Assembly (NCBI GenBank): GCA_008921705.1
Contig: VFFE01007039.1
Coordinates: 1,062,688 to 1,126,687 of the forward strand
Length of the DNA: 64,000 nt
Direction of reading: 5' to 3'
DNA from: Burhinus oedicnemus
Taxonomy: Eukaryota; Chordata; Aves; Charadriiformes; Burhinidae
In this document: positions 38,069 to 51,400 of the stretch, in pieces
Layout of the letters: every line of letters begins with the position of its first letter
Position numbering within the stretch: position 1 is the stretch's first letter
Made by a program: the position numbers and the translations under genes
The notes under the pieces: generated by a model
What the model was told of the DNA's origin: nothing
What the model saw: only the letters and a program-made list of their open reading frames with translations
Database searches by the model: none

Positions 38069-39541
38069 GTCAAGCATCCTAAATGAAAATTCTGAAAGGC
38101 AGCACCTATCATTTTGTCCCTAACCTACCCTTTGATAGACTTCTCTACCAAAGATCTGATCTCTGATCTCTCTCTAAGGTAGAGTCTGTGTTTTCCCAGT
38201 GCTTAAGATACATACTATCCTGCACTTTTCACTTTGCATTATTTACAAATTTTTAATCTGTAGTTCTCTATGCTTCTCTATCTTTCACGTAGAAAAAAAA
38301 AAAATTAAAGAATCAGAGGAAATTGACCTAGAGCAATTTCTAGAAATGTAGACTTAGTTTCTTCTATTCACCCTTACCAGTCACCAGTAGTGACCATGGA
38401 ATTAGATGCCTCCCCAGCTGAAAAAGGGTTAATGCAGAAGTTGAACAGATAATTTACTGGGTCATTCTGATACTCACAATATTGCCAGCCACTACTGTAT
38501 CCAGCATTCAAATAGTCACAGTTAAGAGACTCTTGAGTGATCTCACACAAATATATCTACTCTCTCCCTCAAGGATTTCCTAGACCTATAGGTCGAGTTT
38601 CTCCTCCTCTTGCTTATTTGATCCTGGCCTTCTCCCTCTGTGGGACCATGTTTCTACAAGTGGAGCCTGAAGATAGATGTCTTTGAGAGTACTTCTCTTT
38701 GAGTGTTCAAATGTATAGTTCTTAAAAACATGTGCCCTGTCACAAAAATTAGTAGGATACTACTACACGTAGTCCCACGCAGACTCTCTGCTAACTACAC
38801 TGTACATACCTGTGCTCTCCATGTCAGGTACTTGTGTTCTGCTCACCTCTCCCCAGTATAAAATGGGGAACTCTACCACAAGCTTCACTGTTTCCTACTC
38901 ATAATGCCATGTGTCAGTCATATATATATGACGCTTGACAAAAGTCATGCACATTCTGTAATCTCCCTGTGTATGTGGTCTTAATGCATCTTGTTGCAAT
39001 AGGTTCCGTGAGTAAATGTGCACCACGTACAAAAGAAAACTGTTTCAGGCCATACTTCTGTCCCTAGTATATTCAAGGGCAATACTCTATAGAGAAAATA
39101 AAAGAGGCTTGCTTGCTTTTCTTTCAGTTTGCTAGCAAATTTAATTGATTGAAAGTAGACAACAAGAGACTGTAAGAATTTGTTCTGGTTTGCATGTTCC
39201 AATTCAGGCAGACAGCTATGGTACCTTCATGAGAGCAAAATCAATGCTCACACAGCCATACATGGACAACATTTACAGAAATGTAAAAAGAAAGGTTCCT
39301 GGCCTAAGATTCCAGCCTAATTGAGCCAAACACAATAAACATGATAATTATTCCTTCTCACAGTGAAGTGAACAATTCAATTTGGAAGGAAAGATGTGCC
39401 ATTCCTATTCCCTAGTCCTGCTGTTATTTTATTTTATATGCACTGTTACTGCTCATCCCAGAGATTTTCTGCATTTAGTTAGGGAGTACCTTTGCCAGAG
39501 AGTTCAAATTACGGTCTAAACTCGGGTTAATGTGGCTTTTG

Positions 39542-39625
39542 AGGGCTTGCCTACACAGGGAAGTTAGAGTGCTATAATGGAAGCCATTAATTTCCATCAC
39601 TAAGCCTTTCTGGACACTCTGGGCC
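39542..39625. mobile_element. Possible remnant of an ancient hAT-type non-autonomous DNA transposon
   Basis: GAGGGCTTGCCTACACAGGG at 39541-39560 and CTGGACACTCT at about 39610-39620 resemble the terminal segments (CTTGTCTACACAGGG and TGGACACTCTT types) of old hAT-derived MITEs known from turtles and other amniotes. I remember the family only loosely and cannot show inverted repeats or the 8-bp target duplication, so this is tentative. Confidence 0.2.
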
Positions 39626-41752
39626 GGGCACAGACCAGCACATGTTCGCTCGCTAGAGCTTGAGCGGGCCAGGCTTGAGAGAGCCCTGGCTTGACAGCTG
39701 TATATCTGCACGAGCGCAGCGCTCCTCCCAAGCTCTGCAAGAAATCTGGCTGTGTCATCCCCAACTTGGCTCTCCCAGGCAAGAGACTGTCATCTTCTGG
39801 GAGAGCTGGCGGGCCAGCCCTGCCGCGTGGACGGCATTCCCTGCCACCCCTCCAAAGGCTTTTGTGGCTGCTGACTCCAGCCTGAAAAACACACCCGCCT
39901 CGCTGCATCCCTGCTCCCTGGGCAGACAAGCCCACCACACACCAGCCTCACTGCAGAGCTCGCTGGGGAGGCCCCCCCAAAAGTCTGCCATCCAACACCC
40001 TTTCCAGATGCTGCTTTTGACAGTGTGCTTTTTCTGTGGGTGCTGTCAGCCTTAGCTGCCCAGCTGTCTATAAAAAAGTACCAAAGTGGGGGACATGTTG
40101 CTGCACTGTGTTTCTTGACACTACAATGCAGAAGTCCTCCAGTCTAATAAAATCATGCAGTAGTTTAGCTACCTCCTCAACCCCACTTAGCACCAAACAG
40201 TACCACTTCTGAATTTCTTGCAACGTTACACTTCAGTCACCAGGTTAGAAGAAGGGAATAGTGGTAAAAGGCTTTTCTCCCACAATAAATGTGAACTTAT
40301 TTGTTAAAATTTGTGCAGTGGTTGCTTACTTCTGGCTCCTAGCCTCTGTTTCTTGCTTCAAAGTAATAGCTACAGTGGTCTGAAAAAGTGGGATGTTAGG
40401 TGGTTTCTGTCAAGGAGGATGCTGCCACTTACCTGCTGTCCTCCAAACCTCCCACGCGCAGACCAGCCTGCTGCAAGGGAGCCACACTCAACAGGCCACA
40501 CACATTCAGGGCTGCTGTGAGGAAAAAAAAGCAGAACAAACAATGGTGAAAGAAGGCAGATGCACAGAAAATGTTTATCCTATCACCTCAGTACAAAGAA
40601 GGCCTGTTGCAAAAGCATGGTGCTTTCTCAAGCATAAAGATGGACTCAGCTCAGGTGCCTCTTCTGATGGGAGAGCGCATGTGTAGGGCTTTAGCTTAGA
40701 CCAAGTATCTCGATGCAGCATGGACAAGTCAGGCACAGTTGAGCGTACCATGGACTGGTCCATGAGTAGATACCCTGCACTTCACCTCTCCCAAGCACAG
40801 CACAATCCTCAGGTGGGTTAAGTGCCATCATTGCAGGTGGAAAGGTGTTTTGAGCGCACTGCTCATTTCACTATGCACAAATACCTGCAGACTTTTTTGC
40901 CCCATTGGATTTCTTAACTGCACTAATTAGGTGGTAATTTTTACATCAAAGAAAAGTTATCTCAGAGGTGAGAATGCTACTCACATTTGTATTATACCAA
41001 AGCTGAATGGAAGAACATGAGAGTGTTATTAGTGATTAATACTTGACCATCTCCCAGTCTTTGAGGAAGACTGGTATCTGTTGTGGAAAGAAATGACTAA
41101 ATGAACTGCAGGTGTTGCAAGGTAGTTAAATAAATTGGGTCTAGAAAATTGCAGTTTCTCTAAAGGAAGGTTAATAGTTGGTCTGGAAAACAGGCACTAA
41201 AGGAGAATAAGTGTGACAAAGAGAAAAAACCTGTCTTACAAACCTTCCTTTATATCTCTGCACCAAAATATCTGTGCTCCCTCTCTGATTCAACTGGCAG
41301 AGAAAATTCCACAAAAAGCACAGTAAGTGTTTCCCCAAAAGACTGACGATCAGATATACATCTGTGAAACCCTTGCCTTTTGTTTTATAAAGGCAAAGGA
41401 CAGGAGGAAGCTTCACTTTAAAGAGTTGAACTCTTTGAATGAAAGCGGAGAACCCATGTTAAAAACTGCATATAGGTTATGCATATGAAGAGTGGTTCAA
41501 ATAAGAATAAATGCTACTGAAAAGAAGATGAAAAGAAGATGGTATAACCCCTTGTGTTGTCTTACTAGGGGCCCTAGAGTGTGTATAAATGCTACACCCA
41601 TTGGCAATGCCTTCTGGGTCAGGGTGAGGCCTTTTATGCCTCTTCTCGGAGTCCCTCTTGGCTGTGGCCCGACACGGGGCTGCTCTCAGCACACCTGCCC
41701 CAAAAGCCTACAGCACAACTTACACCATCGTTGTCATGGTCCCTGGGTAAAA
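39626..41752. other. No gene seen; GC-richer patch then unique DNA
   Basis: The segment 39600-40000 is richer in GC and CpG than its surroundings. It leaves overlapping frames open on both strands (for example 39660-40055 + and 39600-39938 -), none recognisable. It might be a small CpG-rich regulatory region. The rest, to 41750, is unremarkable apart from a direct duplication of an 11-base unit (GAAAAGAAGAT twice) at 41519-41540. Confidence 0.45.
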
Positions 41753-41797
41753 GAGGGAAGGAAGGAAGCAAGGAAGCAAGGAAGCAAGCAAGCAAGC
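41753..41797 (+). repeat. GGAA/GCAA-type short tandem repeat
   Basis: A purine-rich imperfect tetranucleotide array mixes GGAA and GCAA units: GAAGGAAGCAAGGAAGCAAG, then more GCAA repeats. It makes repeating Lys/Gln/Glu or Ala/Ser patterns in crossing open frames, which are not genes. Confidence 0.9.
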
Positions 41798-42862
41798 TTT
41801 AGTAATATTCCTCTCCAAACCAGGCCTAGCGGAGTCTGAGTGCCTGCTGCGCATATGAGCCAGCTTCAGTGGTGGAGCTCCATCAGATCGTCCCCCGTTC
41901 CTAGATATCCCACCCTGGAACCACTTGGGAATCAGGACAGACCTCCCTCCTCCAAGGTGGAAACAGCCTCAGCTGTGCTAAACTGGCTTAGTCTTACTCA
42001 TTCCCTTTTATTTCACGCAAGCTTTGGCAGAGGAGATTTGGATGTTAGGCATGTATTTCTAGCATAGCTTTTATGTGGATTTTTGTACCTTTGCCATTGA
42101 GATAAATTGAGAAATGCAGCATTCAGCATCACAAATGCTTTCTGCTTTACCTTTTCTTTCTCATTGCTCAGGTGTCCAAGGGCTTTGAGGGAAATGCATT
42201 TCATATGTCACAAGGAAAGACAGGACGTGAGCTCGACTTCATCAGCTCCGTTGTGTTTTGAGCTGATACTGTGCTTGCAGAAAGAAGTCTCTCTGAACAG
42301 GATGAGTTTTCATCAAATCTTGTGGAGGCTTTTCTGTTGGTATTCTCATCCCAGACAAATCATACTGCAATCTATCACAATTCACTGAATGCTTAGCATA
42401 CTTGCCAGGTTGCTTCGTAATTTTGCCATGCTTAGAGGTGCTGATGAAAACATATTTTCATTCTGTTTGCTATTACAGCAATTGCCCTTATTAAGCTATA
42501 GCTTTTTCACAGTTAGTATGGAAGAAGGCAAAGAAAAAATCCTTCCTTCAATCACTGACACCTCAGCGGTTTTGACTGCAGCGATTGAATCCAACAGATT
42601 TTTCATTTGAAAATGCGAGTGAAAGTTGTGTTTGGCAGAAAAGGGCACAGCCATTTTGAGACATGTGAGATCCATTCCCTTTTAGTCACAAATTCACAAG
42701 CTGTGGATGCTCCCATTTTCAAACATGCTTATTACAGTTAGCTCAGATCCCAAGTGCTCTGGCGTATATAATTCCTGAGAAAGCAGTTCTTCTGGCAGAT
42801 TAAGGGAACAGTTTGCTTTTGCCTCAGGCCATTAACATTTTAATAAAATGGTCGTCAACTGT

Positions 42863-42899
42863 GATAACAATTTATCTTTAGGGGACTTTATCTATTGTT
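42863..42899. promoter_or_regulatory. Paired GATA/SOX-like motifs, candidate enhancer
   Basis: GATAACAAT (42863-42871) joins a GATA core to a SOX-type AACAAT. TTATC (42872-42876) follows directly on the other strand. TTATCTATTGTT (42888-42899) then repeats the same pair in reverse orientation. The mirrored arrangement in 37 bp is more ordered than expected from chance AT-rich sequence, but conservation has not been tested. Confidence 0.22.
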
Positions 42900-45235
42900 A
42901 ACCTTATTAAGTAACAAGTTTATTTTTGCTGACATGTAGATTTTCCAATCCTCATCGACTGATTCCATTTTTTTCTTTTAATTTCATGTTCCATTATGTT
43001 GTGTTCCTTTGCTAAAAGTGTGTTTTGTCAGTTTGTTTTGCTTTTGCACTGATTTTTCAATACTTTCTAAGTCTCCTCAGACTTAGAAGAAATACATGAT
43101 CTCATCCAAAGGGTTTAGAAAAAGTCTTTTACTCCTGTCTATCCATCATTTTCATATAGGTGAAACTCCAGTTCTTCACATACTGATTTCTCAGACACTG
43201 GGTTATCTGAAAATTATTTCTGTCCCCTAAAATCAAAATTCAGAGAAGAACTAAAATTTGTTTAGCAGAAGCTATAATTATCCAAGGTTTCAGATGTCTG
43301 CCAAGATACCAGAGTTACCATTATTCAGTGTAATTAATGCTTTCACCAATTTAGAAGACTGTACAAACATCATGGCCTCATGCTACTAGACAATGAGCGC
43401 TTTCTATGAGATGATGAATGCCTTTGCCTCCTATAGATTTATCAGTATCTTGCAGGTTTAGGATCCATGCTGGTCACGTATAGGAAAGGCTGAACCAGTT
43501 AAGAAAAAAACAGCTTTCAGTCCCAACTTTCCAATGTGCCAGCTGACTAGAAACCACAGTCTATTACTGGAAGTGAACACAACTCCATTTATTTTTTTTT
43601 TTATTTTTAAGTTTTCAAAGAGTTTAAATGAGGGTTCACTTCATCCCTTCTTTCTATATAACCTCACATATCCATGTTGTTACTGAGTTTGCAACAGAAT
43701 AGGAATTTTGCAAGGAAGAAAAGTCCAAATGTATGTTGTGAACTCAAAATGACTTGCTAAACTTCAGTGCGGTTTCTGCATATATACGTCACGTTATTTC
43801 TAGCTTCATTGACAACTACTGCTTCTAATTGCAGCAAATGGGGAAAAAATGGACCTTGTCTGTGTCTCCACTGTAGTCTCAAATGTGACTGTAGTGTAGG
43901 GTGGAGGTATTTGATCTACTTTTAAGTTAGTTTGTATGGGAGGCAGGCTGGCTGCAACAGTGCAGTTGAATTCACTGCGCTGGCGTCATGTCTGCTACCT
44001 CACAGACTTGGTTCTCCTGGGTGGAAGTCTACACTGTCCGTAGTAGGTCTCTGTGCTCTGTAGCGGAGCCTGTGGTGTAAACCAAGCGGGCCTTCTGTCA
44101 TGGCAAACAAAAAGGTAAAAAATCATGAGGTTGTGAACAAAATCCTCTCCTACACCATTTTAAATTTTTAAAACCTATCTAATAATAATCCATGAATCAA
44201 CGACAGTGGAATGAAGAAAAACGGTGAACAGGTTCCTCCCCAGGTTATAAATAGAGATCAGTTTGAAAAGATTTATGGAGGATTCTGGGCTTAATAATTC
44301 ACAATAATAATGATTTGTTATTAAAAAGCCATAAACTGTGACAAATACACAGGAAGCTCATTCAAACACATTCCTTTCCAATCACTCTGCATGAATCACT
44401 GACTTTGCAGAAGATGGCCTCTTGAGTCAGTAATAAAAGTCTGAAGACTGGGATGGCATTCCTAACTCCACCACAAAATATGTTTCTGGCACTAGTTAAA
44501 AATTGCTCTGTGGGCTTCCTCATCCATCAGTGTAGGGTGAATAAAGTCTCTGCCAACACTTTTATAAGAATATTAGTTCATTCATGTCACTAAGACCTGA
44601 TCTAAAAAGTGACCTCTGAATGAAAAACAGTCATGATAGTCCTAAAAACCCAAATTAAACCCTAAAATCTTTTCCTCTGAAGATTCCTGGAACTGCTTAG
44701 GTCTGAACATATGCCTGTTCCCTCTCAATCTAGCTAGGCAAGCCATGGGTCAAATTCATGTCAGCCATGAACAAAGAAGAAATGCTGGTCTATAAGCAAG
44801 CTCCATGGGCTATTGACTGTCTATTTCAGTTCTATTATAAAATTACCAAAAATGAAGAGTCTTCAGGGTCCTCTGTATGAGGACAATTTAGCAGACAGCC
44901 CTTCTCTTGGCAGCACTGCTCCCTAGGAACATCCTCGAATGGAAGCTGTTGAGACTTGAGTGCTTGGCCTGCCTCGGGAGAGCCATGAGCGGAAGACCTC
45001 CCTGCCAATAACGCTTCCAGCCACAATTGCTAATTGTATTATTTGCTCTTTAAAATGCAATACCAGTGAAACTGTCCTCACCACCACAAGCAGGCAGAAT
45101 CACCCACATCTAATTCATCTCCTACTTCATTGCCCATTGAAAAGAAATGCAGGTTGCCCTAGTGGCATACGACAGGCGTCTATGAGACAGCAACCATCCA
45201 TTTCTACACAGCGTACAAGTTTGATCGCATTTGGC

Positions 45236-45281
45236 TAATTATCCCATTAACCTGAACCTAAAGATCCAATTACTGCAGCTG
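45236..45281. promoter_or_regulatory. Homeodomain sites with an E-box, candidate enhancer
   Basis: TAATTA (45236-45241), CATTAA just after it, CAATTA (45267-45272) and the E-box CAGCTG (45276-45281) lie within 46 bp. The sites are short, so the regulatory role is inferred. Confidence 0.2.
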
Positions 45282-45434
45282 TGGGTGACTGCATAAAGGG
45301 CAGCAGCAGCAGGCCTGGAGTGTGGGATCTGTGCTAACCTTCTCTGGTGTGTTTGTATCTGCCTGAGCCACGCCGTCCCTTAAGAGACCCAGCAAAATTT
45401 GGATTTTTATTATGATGGTGAACAAATAGCATTT

Positions 45435-45451
45435 TCTCTCTCTCTCTCTCT
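45435..45451. repeat. (TC)n dinucleotide repeat, about 8 units
   Basis: An uninterrupted alternating T/C run of 17 bases, flanked by T-runs. Confidence 0.95.
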
Positions 45452-48400
45452 TTTGATTTTAAGTAAAAATTTGATTAGTGTTAAAGCATTCAAATAAGAA
45501 AGACCTGAGTTCGAAACCAGTCACAACTGGTGTGTGAGCATGACTTGAATGGCTTTGTGGCAGGGTCCATTTGTGAATGCAACTGGAAAAACTCCTAGAA
45601 TACCAGAGCTTGAGCTGTATAAAACCTGTCAGCATTTGCACTAGGGGCACGTGAATTGATCTCGTGCAAGAACACTAGTGTCTAGCCTGTTCCCTTCAAC
45701 CACACAAACCTTGACTTCATTCTTACTTGGACAAGCAATGGTGGACATACAGCTTTCAGAATAGCATTGATGCCACTGACACAGCAGATGTTGCTCCAGT
45801 CACTCAAATAGAGGAACAGGAAGTAAAATACTATAAAACCACCATGCCTTTATTCTCACACCAAGTTCTAAAAGGAAGATGAAAGAGAACACAGCTGCAA
45901 AATACATGCACTAAAAGTCCCAGTGATATAAAAGATTCATAAACCTAACCAGTACAAAAGGTAAGATGAGGAGACAAAGGGACTGTCTGTGAAATTAATG
46001 ATAAGGAGTAATTATTTTGCACAACACTAGAAATTATATAGAAGTAAAATATGAAAAAAGAACTTACACTAACTAGAATCTTTAAGTTCCTTAGGGAGGG
46101 AAAGGTTGATGAACACCCAACATTACCTGCAAGGACCTCTCAACCAGGAGGGAACAGGGCTGGTGAAAATGTACTCTTGGGGCATGCTTGAAGGAAAGGT
46201 TTATGATCTTTCAGGAAATATCTTCAACATCTGAGTAAAGAATATTTTGAGACAAGGAATCCTGTTTCTCCTAATAGTGTTTTCCATTGCAAAGGATATT
46301 TCTGTAATCCATTCAGTCACAGACAGAGATTATCACTACCAAAAACTTCACAAGTGATTCTGGGAAGTATAGCACAGATATTCAGAATTCGGTGGAGATT
46401 TCTTATTTGGCAGTCAGCCTACAAAGATCAAATCATTTATCCTGTCCTATTCTTAAAAACAGAGAATGAAATCCAGACGGAAAGCAGCCTTCTCCGTGAG
46501 AAATAGTTCCCCTCCTTACACTGGGAAATATTTTATTTTCTGCCTAAATAGGGAACAGCAAGGACCCAGAAAGCTACATGCCAGTAAGCAGCTCTTTTAA
46601 TTAGACTTCTTTTCTGAATATCCTTTTGCATTAGTTTCCAGAAAACTTAGCAGACAGTGTTTTTCATTACTGGTACTCTCCCCATCTGTCCTTGTGTACA
46701 GGGTATCTGTGCATGAAAAGAATTTGTAAGGCTGAAACCAGAGTGGAGCCGGCTCGGAGATCATTATATTGGTGATTGCGGACAGAAGAGCGGTATAATT
46801 CCCTTCTATAGGATGAGAGTTATCTGCTGGTTGCCCAGCAACACTTTGATTGACTGATTTTATTTTTCTTTTGGTAATGTTTGGTGTAATTTGTGGGCAA
46901 TGTTTCTAATCTCATATGGTCACAGGTTGGTGATTTTCATTCTTGAGTTTCATTTCTTGTGCCTAGAGGCCACAATGCTGGGCACGTGTCATATTACAAA
47001 ACAGCTGAGAAACAGGATTCGCAAACTAAACCTCACCTGCTGTACCTTTTATCTGGGTGCTTTTGTTACGTGTGGCTGGGGTACACGCAGTGTTTTTGTA
47101 TCAGCAGCAGTGATATGGCAACCACATACAACCACCATTCCTGCCTGCCAGGGGCTTCCTGCAAACACAGGTATCCTATTTTCCACTCTCACACTCACTT
47201 TCTGTCCTTTGCTGGTCACTGCTCAAGATGTTGGTGATAACCCTGAATTTTTCAGAGCCTGCTGTAGGAAGGACACCACCTTTTTCTATATATCTGCCAC
47301 TTTCCCCCTCCAGCCTTCACAGATAAGTGCAGTTGAGTAACTCTCACTGTCAGTCCCCGGAGATATCAAGCTCAAAGGCAACGCTTACTTAGGCAAGGAC
47401 TTTTGTCTGGAAACCGGCTCTTTGATATGCCTCTTGATGTGCATCTTCCATGAGCTTCAGAGGGTGATTTAAGAGTTTATTTGGTTTAGATTTTGGTCAT
47501 TCTGTAAAGACTTCAGTTGTTTGGGTTTTTTTAATTTCTCTGAATGTAAAGCTAACAAAAGGGTGACAATTTTAACTGTATCCATTGTGGATGGTGAGTT
47601 TTTGCACTTTATTATTTTTACATGAAGTGTTAATATGCAACTAACTGCTATGTCAACAGGCACTCCAAATCTTTAAGTAACAATGCAGCAAAATATCCAG
47701 GTTTCAAGAGTACTTGTCTCATTCTGTTTAGAAGCTGAAGAGATTGTTATATTGCACAGTGTACCAGGGAATCTCATGTCCTAGGATATGACATCATTTG
47801 ACCTAATGTCATAGAAGCTGAGTGGCATCATGGATGAGCCAGCACAAAAAATTATATGGGAAATTCTGAGCAGTGTAGAGGTCCCTAGTCCTGTAAGTAT
47901 TTAAATATGTATATGGTAGGTGATAGACTAGCAATTTTGCCAGGTTACTCAGCTATTCCTTTAAAATGCAACTATTACAGCTTGCCATGTCATTCCTCCT
48001 TTATCCCTGGCAAAAGAAAACATGGTATGGTTTGTAACACACAAGCTATTCCTAGGCAACAGTGAAGCCTTTTTGCTCAAGCATTTATATCTGACACTAC
48101 CTTGAACTTTGCTGATCTGGGTAAACCAGAAGTGGGAATGATCTTTGGTTTTATTTCCATCAAACTGTAACCCCTAATTGATACAGTTTTGCTGATCTGC
48201 AGTTTAGTCTTAGTCATCATCTGTTGTTCCCCTGGGGCCAAACGCATGTCTTCAATATTTTTTTTTCTGTTTGATATTGCTTGCTAATGCTAGCCATACA
48301 ATAGCACTTCCATAAGACAGCTCGTATGATGGTTATGAAAACAATTAAAAAGCCCAGAAATATCAACTACAATGGGACGAGCCCTGCTTACGCTGAAGCT

Positions 48401-51400
48401 ACTGGAAATGTTGATCTCAGCTAAGAGAAGGATGCTATCGTGAAGCAGCAAATTCCTGTGGGAAATCAGCAAGCCGCGTTGCACCCAGGTGCTCACAGTC
48501 CTTACCATGGGTGCTTCCATATCCTGTTCCCCTCTGTTCTTTGCTAGACTCATGGAAATGCTACGGAAACAAGCTTGAGGGAATATGGGAAGCCCCACAC
48601 CTTCCTTTCCCCACGCATTCCCCAAACAGCATCTTAACTCACACACTTTTTCATCCTTTAATGTCACAGTGCAATCACACAGATAAAGAGACTCAGTCTC
48701 ATTTACCTGGAGACTTTTTCCTAGGCTCTCCAGCCCAAAGCCAAACTGCTGTCTGTTTAAAAAAATTAAAAACAAAATTCACTTTGATGGAATATATTTT
48801 TTGGTCCAGATTGTGAGATGTCTTGGGTAAACGTTTGCACTTCCATATCTACCATGTAAAATACCCTTCCTCACTTCACTACTGAAATAACAATATATAT
48901 AGTGTTTTAGGAACTGACAACAGACATGCTATTATGCCGGGAGTTGGTACTGAACCATGTAAGCAGACACCAGTATGTGCAGCGTCAGACAATTTTCTGC
49001 TTAACGGTATAGGCAACTGATCTGTTGGACATCTTCAAGTTTTCATCTATTTGGACCTGGGCCATTGGGTTCAGGTAGCCTTGTTAAAAAGGGATTTGCA
49101 GGTCTTTGTGATGTTACAGCCCTGCCAAGCTGGAAGCTATAGACAAGGTCAGTGTCTAGGACTCTCTTGTATTAAATGAGCAAGTAAGCTTATATGCATT
49201 GCAGATTCCCTGCCCATGAGATCTCTTGTCTAAAGCAATCTGCTGAAAGGTGATAGGGTTGAAGTGTAGGCTAGACAACATGCATATGGCAGAGGGTTTG
49301 TAATATTCTAAATAGCATCCACTGTGTTTTCTTGGGTCAACATACAAAGGGTGTTGGTAAATCAATAGTTTAATCCAAGTGTGACAAGACAATTTATCAA
49401 ACCTCTTACAAAAATGCTTCTCTAGGAGACAAAGCAGGCTTGCGGCGTTGCTGGCAGAAGCCGTTTTGCACCACGTGGCATAAGGCAGTTATAGCCAGTG
49501 AGAGGTGCCTACAAACGAGCCTTTCTGCGCTGAGGCAAGACGAGCTGGGCAATCCTAGTATTTGTGCTTGGGAAACACCATTAAGCACACAGCGACATCG
49601 TGCATTATAATATTATAACGTGGAAGGGGTGGATATAATGACTGTGTGTTCAACCTTAATTACAAGGGGGAATTTGGTTTGGTTTTGGTTGAAAAACAGG
49701 AGCTATTGCTCCTTGGGCGTTATAAAGACACAACTCAGTGGTCTAAAAGACTTCAGCTCTTTCAAAGGCGTGGTTAGGATGCTGTTACAAGAAAAGGGAG
49801 GGATATCACTATGTTACGGTGACACCTACAACAGAGAGTAAAAGAACGGGGCATTTGCGTTTCACGATTTGATAACTTTGTGTGAACCACGGGCAGCATT
49901 CGCGAAGCTTGGGTTCCTCCAGTTCCGTCCTGAGCAGCGTATTCAGACATTAAATTCCCTCGGCTTCTGAAATCAAAGGGAACAATAGGTACATGCACAA
50001 ATTAGCAAACGTGTGTGATCACAAGCCTAAGGCCTGCAGGTTTGAACGATTCAGGCTGAGACTTTGCAGGCGTACATCTCCACATATCAAATAGAGGTGC
50101 CCTTCTAAATTCCCAGATTCAAAAATGTGCTTAGAGCCCCCATCAGGATCCATATATTAAATGTAAAAATTCTTTGACCTAAGGTCTGAATAAAGCAAAT
50201 GAAATTAAAGCCAAAGGAAAAGAACAGTAAGGGAAAAAAAACACTGTCTTTTACAAAAATATGTACAATCAAATAGAAGCCAAAGATTTTACTCTGAAAC
50301 AAGCCTATGTAATATTATTTTAAAAGAATTCTTGAGAACAGTTGTGTGTGTATCAAAAAGAGGTTACACCTTGTGCACCTATAGAATATTCTTGTTATAA
50401 AATAGCTGCTATAATGCAGAATACTGAGCAAAATTTTTTTGTAAGGCCATTAGAGCCTTACAGCTACTTTAAACCCCGTATAATTGCTCCCAGGATAAAA
50501 GCCTCTATTCATATTACTCAAATGCCTTGCCTCAGCTGGAGACAGTTGAAATGAGTAGTGTGCTACAAGATAGAGTGAATGAGCTCTAACCTTTCTTCAC
50601 CAAAGCAGGTACCAAATGATACTGGGCTTGTTTCACTCTGTGGATAACAAACACAGTTCAGTCTCTCATTCACTTACCTTCCTCGTAGTCCAGGCTATGC
50701 ATCATTGTGCAAAGGCTGATTTTTTTATTTTTTCTCAGTTCTTTTTTCACTTTTTCCCTCAGAGATACTTATGGATGAGAAGGAGGGAGCTCCATGTAGG
50801 AGAATGCCTTGTTCATGGCTCCTCCTGGTTCAGCTCTTTAACTGGCACAAAGATGTAGCTATTTCAGCATCCTTTACTGGGATCAGCTGGCATCAACGCA
50901 CTTACTCTGAACATACTCCACCTAAGTATCTGTGTCTGCACTGTGGGACAGGTGTGACCCTCTGTGTTCCGCACAGACCTGGCCTCTGACCTCTTGGAGG
51001 CTATCTCGGTTCTTTGCCTGCTTATGCCCCGAATTTCCCTCCGAAGGAAAGCAGGGTGTGTAAATCGAGGCTGAGCAGGGCAGTGCCCCAGAGCATGCCT
51101 GCAAACACTGCAGAGCACCTGCACTTGCAAGAGAGATGCAGTTGCTCTTTACCACAGTTACTATCTACATTTTTGCAGCTGGTTAAATCCTAACAACACA
51201 GTACATAAAAGTTTGTAATGGTGAGTCAATTGGGAATGATGAGGAAAGAAAAATCCAGGATGGGAAAAAATATCTTGCCTTAATTTTTTCATTGAAACTG
51301 AAACACGCAGTGTAGGCAATTGTGATCATCATGACTCTATACAGGCCATGGAAATGGAAGCAGTCCTAGCCTTGGCCAAAACATTATCAAAAGCTTTAAA

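Larger units (their letters stand above)
32212..39541. other. No gene seen; includes candidate regulatory motifs and small repeats
   Basis: There is no recognised gene. A polypyrimidine stretch lies at about 32482-32515. GC-richer patches occur at 33220-33320 and 34400-34570. The MARE/forkhead motif pair is at 33400-33426, the 16-bp tandem repeat at 38021-38068, and a 16-bp perfect palindrome (GTCATATATATATGAC) at 38917-38932. Confidence 0.5.
41798..45434. other. No gene seen; contains two motif clusters
   Basis: No recognised gene or interspersed repeat. A T-rich homopolymer patch is at about 43590-43610. A GATA/SOX-like cluster at 42863-42899 and a homeodomain/E-box cluster at 45236-45281 are listed separately. 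Confidence 0.5.

Noticed and set aside
45507..45530. GAGTTCGAAACC resembling a tRNA B-box
   Set aside because: No A-box at proper distance and no cloverleaf.
46891..47340. 149-codon plus-strand frame overlapping a second open plus frame
   Set aside because: It starts at TTG, and two frames open together suggest local lack of stops, not coding.
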